Under the pieces are notes generated by a model, which ran no database searches, was not told the origin of the DNA, and worked only from the letters and a program-made list of their open reading frames with translations. Made by a program: the position numbers and the translations under genes. A stretch of 64,000 nt of DNA from positions 15,712,469 through 15,776,468 of the forward strand of contig NC_057790.1 in NCBI RefSeq assembly GCF_014905175.1. The letters are read 5' to 3'. Below, piece by piece: positions 19,701 to 31,658 of the stretch (position 1 is its first letter; every line of letters starts with the position of its first letter). The stretch is from Aphidius gifuensis. Taxonomy: Eukaryota; Arthropoda; Insecta; Hymenoptera; Braconidae.

Positions 19701-20312
19701 AACTATATTTTCTCTTTTTTACTTTTTTCACCAATTCTTATTTTTAGCCACGGTAAAACTCTAGAAAAAAAATAAAGTAAGGGGATTTTTTTTGTGATTA
19801 TATTCTTTTTTTTTTTTTTTTTTTTTTTGTTGAGTTCAAAGGGCAATGTCTCGAAGATGAGTAAGCTCTGTATAGGTAAATGAATAATGTACGAGTAGCT
19901 GTTTTTAAACCTCAAAAGTATAAATATTATTTTTACATATTTAGTTGAATTAAAAAAATATTTATAACGTAATTAGACAGGTTTGATTACTAATAATTAT
20001 CATATGAGATTTCGTGTCGTTTGAATAATAAATGAATATAAAATTAATTTAAGTCATTGTTAAAAAACGATGTTACTCAATTGAATTCAATTAAAAAAAA
20101 TTAACACTATCAAGATTTTAAATCACAAATATTTTCTAAAGTATGTGACTCATTTTGACACGTGATAAGTTATACTTATTTTTATCGTCTCATTATGTGT
20201 ATATATATATTTTTTTAATCATTATACTAATAATAAAAAGATATTATTTATTTAGTTTATGTAAATATTAAACTAATGTTTTTTTTTTTTTTTTTTTCAT
20301 GTTATGTTCCAG
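16777..20312. other. Long AT-rich intron or intergenic stretch before the LRR gene
   Basis: No coding exon recognised. It contains a 13-base C run (17674-17686), a pyrimidine-rich tract (17310-17425), (CT)n near 18801-18820 and many A/T runs. A minus-strand donor-like site GTAAGC at 17049 follows a block of mixed composition (17050-17110) and could end a distal shaggy 5' exon; this is weak. Confidence 0.4.
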
Positions 20313-20353
20313 ATTTTTGCTTGTGGAAATAATTCAACACAAGAGGATTGAAA

Positions 20354-22896
20354 ATGACGAGGACAATGGCGATTTTACAATTAATTTTTTGCTCTCTTTT
20401 GTTAGTTGAAAATGCTTTTCAATATGTTTCATCAACAACACCACTTCCTCTTGTTGCTGAATTATCAGATAATCTCATTGAAAAAACTAACAAGGTAAAG
20501 CCAGATATTTGTGAATCCAAAAATGTTGAAGCAGGTACATTATTATGTACTTGTACAGGATTGGGAGAAAAACAAAACACACTTGAAGCACAATGTTTTC
20601 TTGAAAGTAATGATATTTCATCAAATAATTCAGTTTGGAGTTTATTTGCTCCATCACAAAAACCTATTAAATCGTTTAAATTGATGCGACGTGCTTATGG
20701 AGTTCTCGAGTATGTTCCAACAAGTACATTACAATCAATGACAAAATTACAACATTTATTATTTCAAGACATTAGTTTTACTAATATTTCTGAACGAGCA
20801 TTTTACAATATGTCAAATATCAAAGAAATTAATCTTGAAAATAATAACATAAAAAATTTACCATTGAAAACTTTTGATAGTTTGAATCGCCTTGAAGTTA
20901 TTTACATGACAAAAAATAACTTCAGTGAAATAAAACAGTAAGTAAATTAAATAGAAAAATAATAATTTTTTTAATTATAATAATAACTTTGTGTTTTTCT
21001 TTTCTTTTTTTTACAGAAATGTTTTTTTTAATTTATCTACCTTATCAAAACTTGTCTTGGCTCAAAATGGAATTAAAAAAATTGAAGACAATTCATTTGA
21101 AACATTACAAGCACTAACAGATCTTGATTTATCAAAAAATAAAATAACTGAAATAACATCTGGTATGTTTAATGGACTTGGAAATTTAAAAAATTTAGAT
21201 TTGTCATACAATGAATTGACAATAATCAAAATTGATTATCTAAAAAATGCACGAGATTTAGTAACTCTTAATTTGGCTAATAATGAAATTAAAACTTTTG
21301 ATTATACTGAACTTATTGAATGGAATAGTTGGACAAATTTAAATTTGAGTAATAATCATTTGGTAATGTCATCTGATCAAGATTCATTTGCTGGTTTATT
21401 AAATCTTGAAACATTGGATCTCAGTAATAATGCCATGAAAGATTTACGTTTTCCAAATATGAAAAGAATATATGCCAGTAATATCAATGCAACAACAGCT
21501 TTAAAACTTTATCTTCAAGGTGAGTTTATACATAATTTAGAAAAAAAAAATCACATATCCATTAATATTAATAAGCGTGTTGTTTATTTTTGAAGAAAAG
21601 TAAATTAAGCATAATAATTTAGTACAGAAATGAAAGAGAAAGTATCAAGGGGGGGATGCTAGCCCTTTTCACATTCGCCAACAAAAAAAAAACTAAACAA
21701 ACACATTTATCACAACTACCGGTCATTGGATCCATTCAAATTCAAACAAACTAACGTATACGTAATAACAACTTACAGGGGGATTTATTCCGCGTCACAT
21801 AACATCTAAAAGAAAAATAATTGTAAGCACGAGTTGCTTGATGGTGGTGTAAGCAAACTTTACTTGAGCATATAAGCATTATCAATGATAAACCGGTCTA
21901 TGCAGAAAAAAAACCTTGACAACGACGACGAACCCCCTTGAACAAAAAAAAAAAAAAAAAGCCAACAAGCCTGTGTATACACTCGTTGTATTGTGAACAA
22001 TAACCCCGTTGATTCAGCATTTGCCATAAAGAATTTGAGAGGAGGTATATCAGATTCAAAAAAAAAACAACCCTTTATTTCTATCCCACAGTTTTGGCTC
22101 TATGAATTTTTAAATCCTTTTTGTCACGTGTCTGTCTATAATCTTTCTTTTTATTCTTCGTTCGTAGTTTAATCACTAAAATGATTCACAGACAATTGTG
22201 TCACACAGACTCACCTTCAATTCATTTACTCAGTTATAATTTATATTAATAAAATATATATATGTATATATGACTAGTATATGATAACTGTTTAGTAAAT
22301 TTTCGGCAAGGCTCTACCATTGCGCGAGGAGGGAAGGCGTGCCCCTATATTAGGTTTTAATCATTTAGGGGATGAAATTTTGTTAGCGGGGGCGTGGTAG
22401 TCTGCTTCCCTATGTCGGTGCCACCCTTTCCTGTCTGCTTTTTGCTTCGTCTACAAATATTACCATTGCGACTTGCATATTTTTTTCTAATTCCCCTTCA
22501 ATATTATATCATCCCCCTTTCACTTCCATAAATATGACGCTACTTTTACCTTTATTCATTTTTTTTTTTTTTTTTTAATATATATATTGAATAACATTTT
22601 TTCTCTTTACTCAATTTACGCACTTGATGAAATATAGATTTATTTTTATTTATCAATTCGTAACTTTGAATTAATATTTTTTAAACTCATTTAAATTCAT
22701 CGTAAGTTTTATTTTTTTTTTAAATTAATATTTTTAGATAGTATCAATGCGTGTGGCTTGAATATTGAAAAAGAAAAAAAACTACAACAAATATCTACTT
22801 GAATTAGCTTTGATATGTTTAGTTGCTTATTTGAAAAAAATAAAATAAAATAAGGGGAAAGACTGAAAATCTGTCACAGCTCCTACAAGTTAGCCG

Positions 22897-22966
<70 letters not shown>

Positions 22967-23958
22967 TTCTTTTTGACACAATGTAGGATACGTTTTATTA
23001 TTTTTTTTTCCTCGTGATGTTTTTCTACCTGAAGATGAAAAATAATACATAGATATTTTTTTTTTCTTCCTTCTCCTCGCCCTTTTGGCCTTTTTTTTCA
23101 TACACATATATATATTTTCACCCCTCGTTGCCCAGCGGGTGGTATGCTCTAGCGCATCTATGCCAATAACACTCTGTTACTTTGAGGGGTAAAAACGTCT
23201 AGTTTGGTATGACGGGGATAAAGCCCCGAGGACAATCCAATTACACGTAGAAAATACTTGGATTGAGTAGAGTGGACCAAGACCGCAAAAGCGCAATGCA
23301 CAGCCAAGAATTTTTCATATACTTATATAGATTTATTTTATTTTTTTATTTTTATAATAATATTCGTTTGGAATTATCTGAGAATTTATCTGATATTTCA
23401 TTTTCAAATTAATTAATGTTTATTATTATTAATTTTAAAATATTTTCTCTTTTTTTTTTTGTTGTAATTTTCAGGTAATAATTTGACTTGTAATAGTGAT
23501 CTTTCATGGATGTTTGAATTGAGAGATCTTGCTAAAGATTCAAATTTGAAAAAATCAATGTCAAATGTTACATGTTTTCTCGTTTATGAAGGAAAAAATA
23601 TCAAGACAGCTAAGAATGATACAACAAACAGTACAACTACAATAAACGAAACAAACATGGTAATATTTTTATTTAATAAATAAATTAAAATCAAATTAAA
23701 CATTTTATTTATCAGTAATCTTGAAATAATTGACAATTGTAGATTGATGGTGGATTATTGATTGATGGACCAAAAAATGGTACAATGAAACAATTATGGG
23801 AATTGAAATTAGCTGATCTTCCAATTGTAAATACCATGAGAACAGATGTTAATGAGTGGAAACAAAAAGAGACACAATCAACAACAACATCATCATCAGC
23901 CAAAGTACAAATACTCTTAGCTATTCAACTTATAACTTTATCAATAATCTTCATTTAA
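20354..23958 (+). CDS. Secreted leucine-rich-repeat protein with GPI-like tail
   Basis: Four coding exons, 20354-20937, 21017-21519, 23475-23659 and 23743-23958, join in frame to 495 residues. Seen: a signal peptide (TMAILQLIFCSLLLVENAF), a Cys-containing N-terminal cap (CTCTG...EAQC), then about eight LxxLxLxxN repeats (for example LTDLDLSKNKI, LKNLDLSYNEL, LETLDLSNNAM), a C-terminal stretch with NLTC and many N-glycosylation sites, and a hydrophobic tail AKVQILLAIQLITLSIIFI directly before the stop with no cytoplasmic residues. That tail fits a GPI-anchor signal, so an extracellular adhesion or recognition role at the cell surface is likely. Connectin and chaoptin are GPI-linked insect LRR proteins, but I cannot match it to either. 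The ATG at 20354 follows GAAA and is the first in the exon. The 2 kb third intron carries an (ATT)n array. Confidence 0.88.
22897..22964. repeat. (ATT)22 microsatellite
   Basis: About 68 bases of uninterrupted ATT trinucleotide repeat in the third intron of the LRR gene. Confidence 0.95.
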
Positions 23959-25412
23959 ATTATTTAACGTATTTAAACAAAAAAGCAGTATTTATATTTA
24001 ATGTTCAAATATTTATCTGCTAAATAATCCCAGTTTAAAAAAAAAAAAATTACAAGATAAATTAACCCTCATGTGTCTTACAATTTCTCCAAGAAAAAAA
24101 AAAGACATTCTTTTTCTTTTGCTTTTGATACCACTTAAATTTAAGCTCATTATTTAAACTCAAAGATTACGATAAACATTTCAGTATAAAACAAATTTCA
24201 GTATAAATTATTGAATTTTGCTATACTTTTTTAAGATACAGTAATAAATAATTTATTATTTAATTATCTATTATTAAATAAAAATAGATTAATAAAAATG
24301 AAAAATTAAAAAAAAAAAAAGAACGAACAGAGTGTGTGACGAATGAGTGAAAAAAACAAAAAAAATATTTGTTATAAAAAAAAAAAAAAAAAAACTCGAT
24401 AGTCCTGATTAAATTTAAGCTCAATGTTGTTAGAATAAGAATACTATAACTTTAATTTTTTCTCTATTCAAAAAGAAAAAAAAAAAAAAAACGACAATTT
24501 TTGCTATTTCTATTATCTCAAGAACAATTATGAATCAATATTGCAATATTATTTATTTCGAAATTCTGAATAAATTCGAAATAATAAAATCATTTGATGA
24601 AAAAGAAAAAAAAAAAAAAAAAAATGCAATAATTGTTATTCATTCTTGAGTTATTTAAAAAAAAAAAAAAATGAAAGTAATAAAATAAAATAAAATAAAT
24701 CTTGTGTTAATTGATTATCAATCCTTTGGATAATTTATATTTTTAATATTATTATTTATTTTTATTTCAAACTCATTATTTGAAAAATAGATTTTTGTTA
24801 AGGTCATTTTGTCTTCGCGTGACCATTACTGTTAGTTGGTCCACGCAATCCATAGGACACTTTAAATAATAATCAATATGACCTGTAAATATTTTATAAA
24901 ATTCAAGGTTTATAAAAAAAAAAATAAAATGAAAAAAACAATAGCTGAATAAGTTGTGTTACGTGGTCATTTGGAAAAATAGTAAATTCTAAAATAAGAT
25001 AACATTAATTTTATTAATTGATAAGTTAATTTATCTATAAAATACCTTATAAATTTAATATGTTGAACATATAGTTGTTTAGTTATTGTCATAAACGAGG
25101 GACAATTCTAATCTACAATTTATCGGAAGCCAGTGGCATTGGACCGAATCGTGTATATCCGGAGGGTAATTTTGCGGATGATATTATTGAGAAAAATCAT
25201 ACAGTTGTGAACATGCACTATTGACAAACACTTCTTGAATATTATTGACAAAATATATAAATAAAACATAATAATAATAAACAATATTTCTATCATTTCG
25301 AATTGAAATTTTTTTTTTTTTTACAGTTGCTTATACCTAAATCATTTTTTTATTTTTATTTTTACACAAATAAAATATTTGATTATTTTTGTAAAATTAT
25401 CAACAATATAAT
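23959..25412. other. Gap between LRR gene and Rh50 with two mixed-composition islands
   Basis: Mostly A/T runs, including the LRR 3' end. Two islands stand out. At 24776-24882 the minus strand has an acceptor (TATTTACAG) followed by an open frame of 34 codons ending in TAA. At 25081-25224 the plus strand has an acceptor-like GTTGTTTAG followed by 46 open codons containing LSEASGIGPNRVYPEG, ending in TGA. Neither matches a protein I know and no connecting exons were found. They could be remnant exons, conserved non-coding DNA or an untranslated exon. Confidence 0.4.
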
Positions 25413-28400
25413 ATGGATGATTTATCAAAAAAACGTCAAGTTTATAAATTATTGGCAATTGAATTAATAATTTTAGTTTTAATGGGTATTTTTATGAGTT
25501 ACGAAACAAAAATTAAATCTTCAATTACATCAAATAATCATGATGTTAAGTATGAAGAAAAAATTAAATATATACCTTCAAATATTTATCCAAGTAAGTA
25601 AATATATTTCAATTGAAAAATATTATTATTTTTCATTTTTGAATAACTTGATGAAAGAAAAAAAAAAAAATAAAATGCGATACAATCAGTTGATGTATTT
25701 ATAGAACGACATACAAATTGTTGAATGAGAAAAAAGGTCAAAAGTTCGTTAACAGTTTAAAAAGTGTTGGTTGTGAAAAAAAGTTTGATCTTTCATTTTC
25801 ATTTTTAGTTAATATTATTGTGAAAGATGTGGAAGATGACGTTTGAAAAAATTCAAGCAATAATTTTATTATTTATTGAGGGTTTTTTAATTTGTGGTTT
25901 TTTATCAATTTTTGAATATTCATCAGAAGCCAATGCAACAACAACTGAAAATAGTTTTTTAGGACATTTAAATGGAAGAGCTGCGTTACCATCTAATCAT
26001 ACTTGTAGGATTATAATATTTATAATAATTTAATTAAATTTAAAATCAATGAAAAAAAAAATTCGTTTATATATAAATATTTCTTAAAAGTATTAAGTAT
26101 CAAGTTTGCTTGAATTGTTGATGATAAGTATCAAATGTTAAGATAATTCTGACGCATATTTTTAAGATTTGTAATATAAAAATTTACGAGTGTTTAGTAG
26201 TACTTGTCATCATGCCAGACTGTTTTTTGTATATTCAATAAAAAAAAAAAAAAAAAAATTTATTACCAAACTTGGTGTCAAATTTTATTGTTTTATTTAT
26301 TTATTTTTTAAAATAAAAATAAAAAAATTAATTTTATAAAGCAATGAATTCATGGAAATTTATTTTTATATTTTTATTTTTTTTTTCTCTACTGGTGTGG
26401 GTATTTGTAAGGGTACTCGTAAATTTTTATGACAAGGAAATAAATCAGTGGTTTTTCGAAAAAAAAAATAAATAAATAAAAAGAAAAAAAAATGAATATA
26501 TATTTTTAAGAAATAATAATTGTAAATCACGTAATAATTTGTTATTTTTAAATTAATAATATTATTTTTTTTTTGATTATTAATAGTGTATCAAGATGTT
26601 CATGTAATGATATGGATTGGATTTGGTTTTTTAATGACATTTCCAAAACGTTATGGACAAAGTGCACTTGGATTTACATTTTTAATTGGTGCAATATTAA
26701 TACAAGTTGCAATGTTATTTGATGGTGTTATTAAAGTCATAAAAACAAAAAAAGCTCCATTATCACTTGTTGGGTAATATAATTTATAAATACAATATTG
26801 TTGATATAGATATATTTAAATTATAATAATATTCATATGTTTATTAGTTTATTAAATGCTGATGTTGCTGTTGCCGCACCACTTATTTCAATGGGCGCAT
26901 TACTTGGTAAAACAACATATATGCAATTAATATTTATAGGTATTATTGAGCTTGGTGTTTTCACAATTAACAAATACATTGGCGAAGAATGTTTTATGGT
27001 AAAATTAAATTATCAATGCTATTAAATATTCATATTGTTTAAATATTTTTTTTAAATGTAAATATATAGGCTGTTGATGCTGGGGGAAGTATGTATGTTC
27101 ATGCATTTGGAGCATATTTTGGTTTGGCAGTTAGTTTTGTTATTGGATTGAAAAATAAACCGACAGAAAATCCAAAATCATCTTATGAGTCAGATATATT
27201 TGCAATGATTGGTAATTTTTTTCGAATTTATTCAACACTTGAAGAAGCTTACAGCTATCAATGTTGCTTGAACAATATAAAATCACCGAAGCCACTGGGA
27301 TAAACTACAATAATTTTTTTATTCATCATGATATTGTATTGTTGTACCACTTAAATTTTTTTAATATTTTTTTTTAAAGGAACTATATTTCTTTGGCTTT
27401 TTTGGCCGTCATTCAATAGCGCATCACTACAGGGAGACGATCAACAACGCGCAATTATCAACACGCTACTTGGAATTTCTGCAAGTTGCGTGGTCTCATT
27501 CGCGGTTTCCGCTCTAGTCTCAAATGAAAACAAATTCAACATGGTACATATACAAAATTCAACGCTTGCTGGAGGCGTTGCCATCGGAACCGCAGCAAGT
27601 TCGTTATTTTATTTTACATTCAAATATATTTTTAAAATAAATAAACTTCTTTTTTTTAAATATAACATAAACAGTACCACATCCCATCGTATCAGTAATA
27701 TATACATCATTTTAAAAAGTATATATATTTTATTTGATTTCAGACATGATGTGTGAACCAGTTGGAGCCTTGGCAATTGGCTCTCTTGCTGGAGCATTGA
27801 GTGTTGTTGGCTACAAATATCTAAGTGTAATTAAAAATAAAATTAACAATAATATTTAAATGATAAATATTAAATATCATTAAAATTATTTTCAGCCAAT
27901 AATGCAAAATCGTTTAAAAATTCATGATACATGTGGTATACATAATCTTCATGGTATGCCAGCAATAATGGCTGGTTTGTTTGGTGTTATTATGGCAGCT
28001 TTTGCTAATGAAAAAACTTACAATGAATCATTATATCAAGTATTTCCAGCAAGAGCACCAAGTTCATCAAATGAAAGACTTGCTGAATTACGTGATAGTT
28101 TAGGTATTGAACCTGGATTTGATAGAACCGCTGGACAACAAGCATTATTTCAATTTTTAGCTCTTTGTGTTACCTTGGCAAATGCAATTGTATCTGGATT
28201 AGTAACTGGTAATAATAATTATTTACAATACATATTTATAAAAATAAAAATAATAATATATTCGTCAGGTTTAATATTACGTAATGATGCTTGTGGATCA
28301 TTGCCAGATAATGCAAAATTTAATGATGGATTTAACTGGGAACTTGGTAAAGATGATGATACAACAGATGATAATTTATGTAAAACAATTGACAGAGGTA

Positions 28401-28441
28401 CAAGTAGAATTGTTGAACAAGTATCAATGAGTCACATTTAA
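25413..28441 (+). CDS. Rh50: Rh50-type ammonium transporter
   Basis: Membrane channel of the Amt/Rh family that conducts ammonia/ammonium. Exons 25413-25593, 26587-26773, 26848-26998, 27070-27211, 27380-27598, 27744-27826, 27896-28208 and 28269-28441 give 482 residues, the usual Rh length. Seen: the family signatures [33 protein letters not shown] (first pore histidine), [27 protein letters not shown] and [14 protein letters not shown] (second pore histidine), with hydrophobic helices throughout and a short hydrophilic tail. An alternative first exon at 25827-26004 has the same phase. Exon 27380-27598 ends at a weak donor (AAGTTCGT) and is richer in GC codons than its neighbours. The last intron is 60 bases, a multiple of three without stops. 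The gene converges on SRPRA with 184 bases between stop codons. Confidence 0.95.
25827..26004 (+). other. Rh50: Alternative first coding exon of Rh50
   Basis: An exon starting [19 protein letters not shown] and ending at a GTAGGA donor in phase 1, the same phase as the 25413-25593 exon. Spliced to 26587 it gives a 481-residue Rh50 with a different first membrane helix and extracellular loop (it includes NATTTEN and SNHT glycosylation sites). The two exons have the same layout (short N-terminus, one helix, polar loop) but little sequence in common, so they look like mutually exclusive first exons from separate promoters rather than consecutive exons. Confidence 0.75.
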
Positions 28442-28625
28442 TTTTTAAATAATTAATTCATTGTTATTGTTATCATTATTATATTATAATTATATTTAAA
28501 ATTGTTTTTTTTTTAAACAATTAAAGTGTATTTAGCATTAATACATGATTGATATTTTATGTATATAAAACATAAGAATTAAAAATTGTTAACAAATGTA
28601 TTTGTTAATTTTATTTTAATAATTA

Positions 28626-31170
28626 TTATTTCATTAAGGCATGTACAACAGCCTTGGCATTTAGTGTCTTGAGGTCAGTGTACGTTTGACCAGTGCCAAC
28701 AAAAACAATTGGCTGACCAGTTATATATGTCATAGAAATTGCTGCGCCAACCTAATAATAACAAAAAATAATTATATATTACAATGACAAATTTAATAAT
28801 ATTAATGAAAATTTAAAGATAAATTTATCCAGAGTTTTAGTAGCATAATTTTTTTTTGAGAAACAATATTAGACTTTAATTTTATTTGAAAAATGAAATT
28901 ACCTTATCGTCAATTGTATCGAATTTTGTTAAAACAATTCCATCAATTGTTCGAGGATTTGATGAGTTGCTGTAATCTTCAAGTGCACGATTGAACTTGA
29001 CTAATTGATCAACAGCTTCATTGCCAACCAATGCTTCGCCAACAAAAAGTACAAGATCAGGCTCATTGACTTTAATTAATTTAGCAAGTGCACGCATCAA
29101 TGGTTCATTGTCTTGCATTCTACCAGCAGTATCGATCAATACAATATCAATTCTTGAATCTTTTGCAAAACGTATTGCTTCCATTGCAATACCAGCAGCA
29201 TCTTTACCATAACCTTTTTCAAATAATTGTACCATTGTTTGATTACCATGTTTATCAGCTGGATGAAGAGCATTTAAATGACGTGTATGTGTACGTAATT
29301 GTTCAACAGCACCAGCACTATATGACAATATTATAAATTTATAAATTAATAAATAAATATATAAATTAATATTTTTTTTTTAATTTTATTACTTACCGAA
29401 ATGTATCACAAGCAGCAATCAATACTCTAAAATTATTTTCAATAAGCCAAAAACAAATTTTAGCTAAATTTGTTGATTTACCAACACCATTAACACCACA
29501 AAATGACATAACATATGGTTTATTATTTTTTTTAGCTTCATATGCATCACGTAATATATCAACTCTACGTTTTGGTGATAATATTTGTACCAATGAATCT
29601 TCAAGTGTTGATTTAACTGTACTTGCAACACTTTGAAATGTTCCTAATATTTTACCTTCAAGTTTTGTACGTACACTATCACATAAACTTATTGATATAT
29701 CTGATGCAACATTTTTAGCAATTAATAAATCTTTCATTTTTTCTAATGCTGGTTCTAAATCTTCAGTTTTTAATGATTTACTACTAACCAAACCTTTTAA
29801 AACTGAAAACATACCACCATTAGATACTTTTTTTTTTTGTGATTCTTTTTTCATTACTGGTGTATCATTATGCATATAATCGTTGTCATCATCATCAGAA
29901 TCACTTTCAACTTCTAAATCATGTATTTCACCTATCATTTTACCAATTAACTGAAATTAAATTATTATTAATTATTTTAACTGTTAATTAAGTTTTAAAA
30001 CAAAACAGTTTTTCATTTGTATTTTTATATTTTTGTTTTTATAACTTACAGCAGTATTTGCTTGAATACGATCATCAGCATCAGATGGTTTATCTTTAGT
30101 TCTTTCAAGATTTGCAAGATCTTTATTGGTTCCACCAAGTTCCCATACACGTGGCTCTTTACCAGTTTTTTCAGTCCTTGGGCTTTTTCTACATCAAATA
30201 AATTCAATTAATTATATCAAAAGATTATTTAATAAATCATAAATGAACAAATCTTACGGGGTTTTAGTCTTTTTCTTTTGTACAGCTTTTAATTTTTCAG
30301 CCAATTTTAATTTATTTAATTGTATTAAATCCATTTCAGCATCACCATTACTGTCGAAGGTATCAGCATCTTTTTCACTTTTTGGACTTGCCTTTAATTT
30401 TGCTACAAAAGTCAATCATCAAATTAATTATTTATTAATCTTTAAAATAATCAACAATATAAACTTACAGTTATCTTCCATAATAGCTGGAGTCTTTTTC
30501 TTTTTTCCTAAAATAAATTATAATTAAAAATCAATGATAAATGAATTAATAAAAAAGTACCTTTTTTGTTATCATCTTTATCATCTTTTCTCTCAATCAT
30601 ACTGCCAACAGTTTTTTTTGATTTTGCACTTTCATCAAAAGTACGCATTTGTTTTGGCATTTTAGCCTGTTGTAAACCCCATTGTTCAGCTGATGTTAAA
30701 ATATTTTTATAAGAATCATTAAAATTGTTATAATCATAAATCCATTGTTGATTTTTCAATTGATTTTTATATTTATCACGAAATTCTAAATGTACATCAG
30801 ACAAAAGTTTATCAATATATGATAATTTTAATATTTTTTGATATGCCACAACAAAAACAAGATCAAATTCATTATCAAGTTTATATTGAAGACGAAGAGA
30901 ATCATGATCATAGCTCATAACACCAGTACGTTCCTGTTATTGAAAAAAAATAATAATTAACCAAATTATTGACACAAAAATATGAATAATTAAATTCGTA
31001 ATATTAGAATAATAATTATTCATTTATAAATTAATTTAATCTAGATAATTTACCTGGAGTATAACACTACGTATTAGTGCATTGACACTTGGTGTAAAAA
31101 GTTGTGATGTACTTTGAAAACACCATAGGGCAATACCACCCTTGCTAAATATTGTAAATAAATCCAACAT
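28626..31170 (-). CDS. SRPRA: Signal recognition particle receptor subunit alpha
   Basis: GTPase of the ER-membrane docking complex that receives ribosome-SRP complexes. Eight exons: 31170-31054, 30933-30561, 30507-30469, 30402-30258, 30188-30050, 29950-29397, 29317-28903 and 28751-28626, giving 635 residues (human 638). Seen: N-terminal SRX domain ([18 protein letters not shown]), a charged linker rich in Lys, Asp and Ser, then the NG domain with P-loop GVNGVGKST (423-431), DTAGR (518-522), TKFD (586-589) and the closing [20 protein letters not shown]. The 13-codon exon 30507-30469 codes a Lys-rich piece of the linker. A TTTATT (minus-strand AATAAA) at 28610-28615 lies just beyond the stop, so the 3' untranslated end may be very short. 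Its start is 488 bases from the end of the LRRC58 gene on the same strand. Confidence 0.97.
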
Positions 31171-31658
31171 ATTTAATCTTTTCTTTTAACAAAAAATAAT
31201 ATATATATTTTATTTCTCTTCAACAATTTAATATATTAAGTTTATTTTATTATAAATAAATATATTTTATTTATAAAAACAAAAAAAAAAAAACAAACAA
31301 ACCAACAAGGTTTATTTATGCTGTGTTATTACAAATAACCTTACAGCTGTTCTGAATTCATTTGTACCATATGTACACGTCATAATTCACCGGAAGTTGT
31401 CGGTTTTTGTGTCATATCATGGCCTAAATTTGTCATCTAGCGGATCAACATTGAACTCATTCAGTTAAAGATTGATAAAAAAATTATCTGCTTACCACCA
31501 TAATAATGATAATAATAATAATAGAAACAACACAATTAATATAAGCAATATTATAGGATTTTTTTATAGGTATATTTATAAAACAATTTAAAAAAAAGAA
31601 AAACATCAACAATTATTGATTATTCTTATATAAATTAACAACGTTTGTATAAATTTCT
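31171..31658. other. Gap between LRRC58 and SRPRA
   Basis: About 0.5 kb holding the SRPRA promoter and the LRRC58 3' end. A less AT-rich block at 31340-31450 is the best place for the SRPRA core promoter. No other feature is seen. Confidence 0.5.

Noticed and set aside
20348..20353. Earlier non-ATG start (TTG) of the LRR frame
   Set aside because: The ATG six bases downstream directly opens a signal peptide; eukaryotic TTG initiation is not needed.
25413..26004. Two tandem Rh genes rather than alternative first exons
   Set aside because: Only the first exon is present twice; all later Rh exons occur once.
29088..29336. Plus-strand frames opposite SRPRA
   Set aside because: Shadows of the minus-strand GTPase exon.
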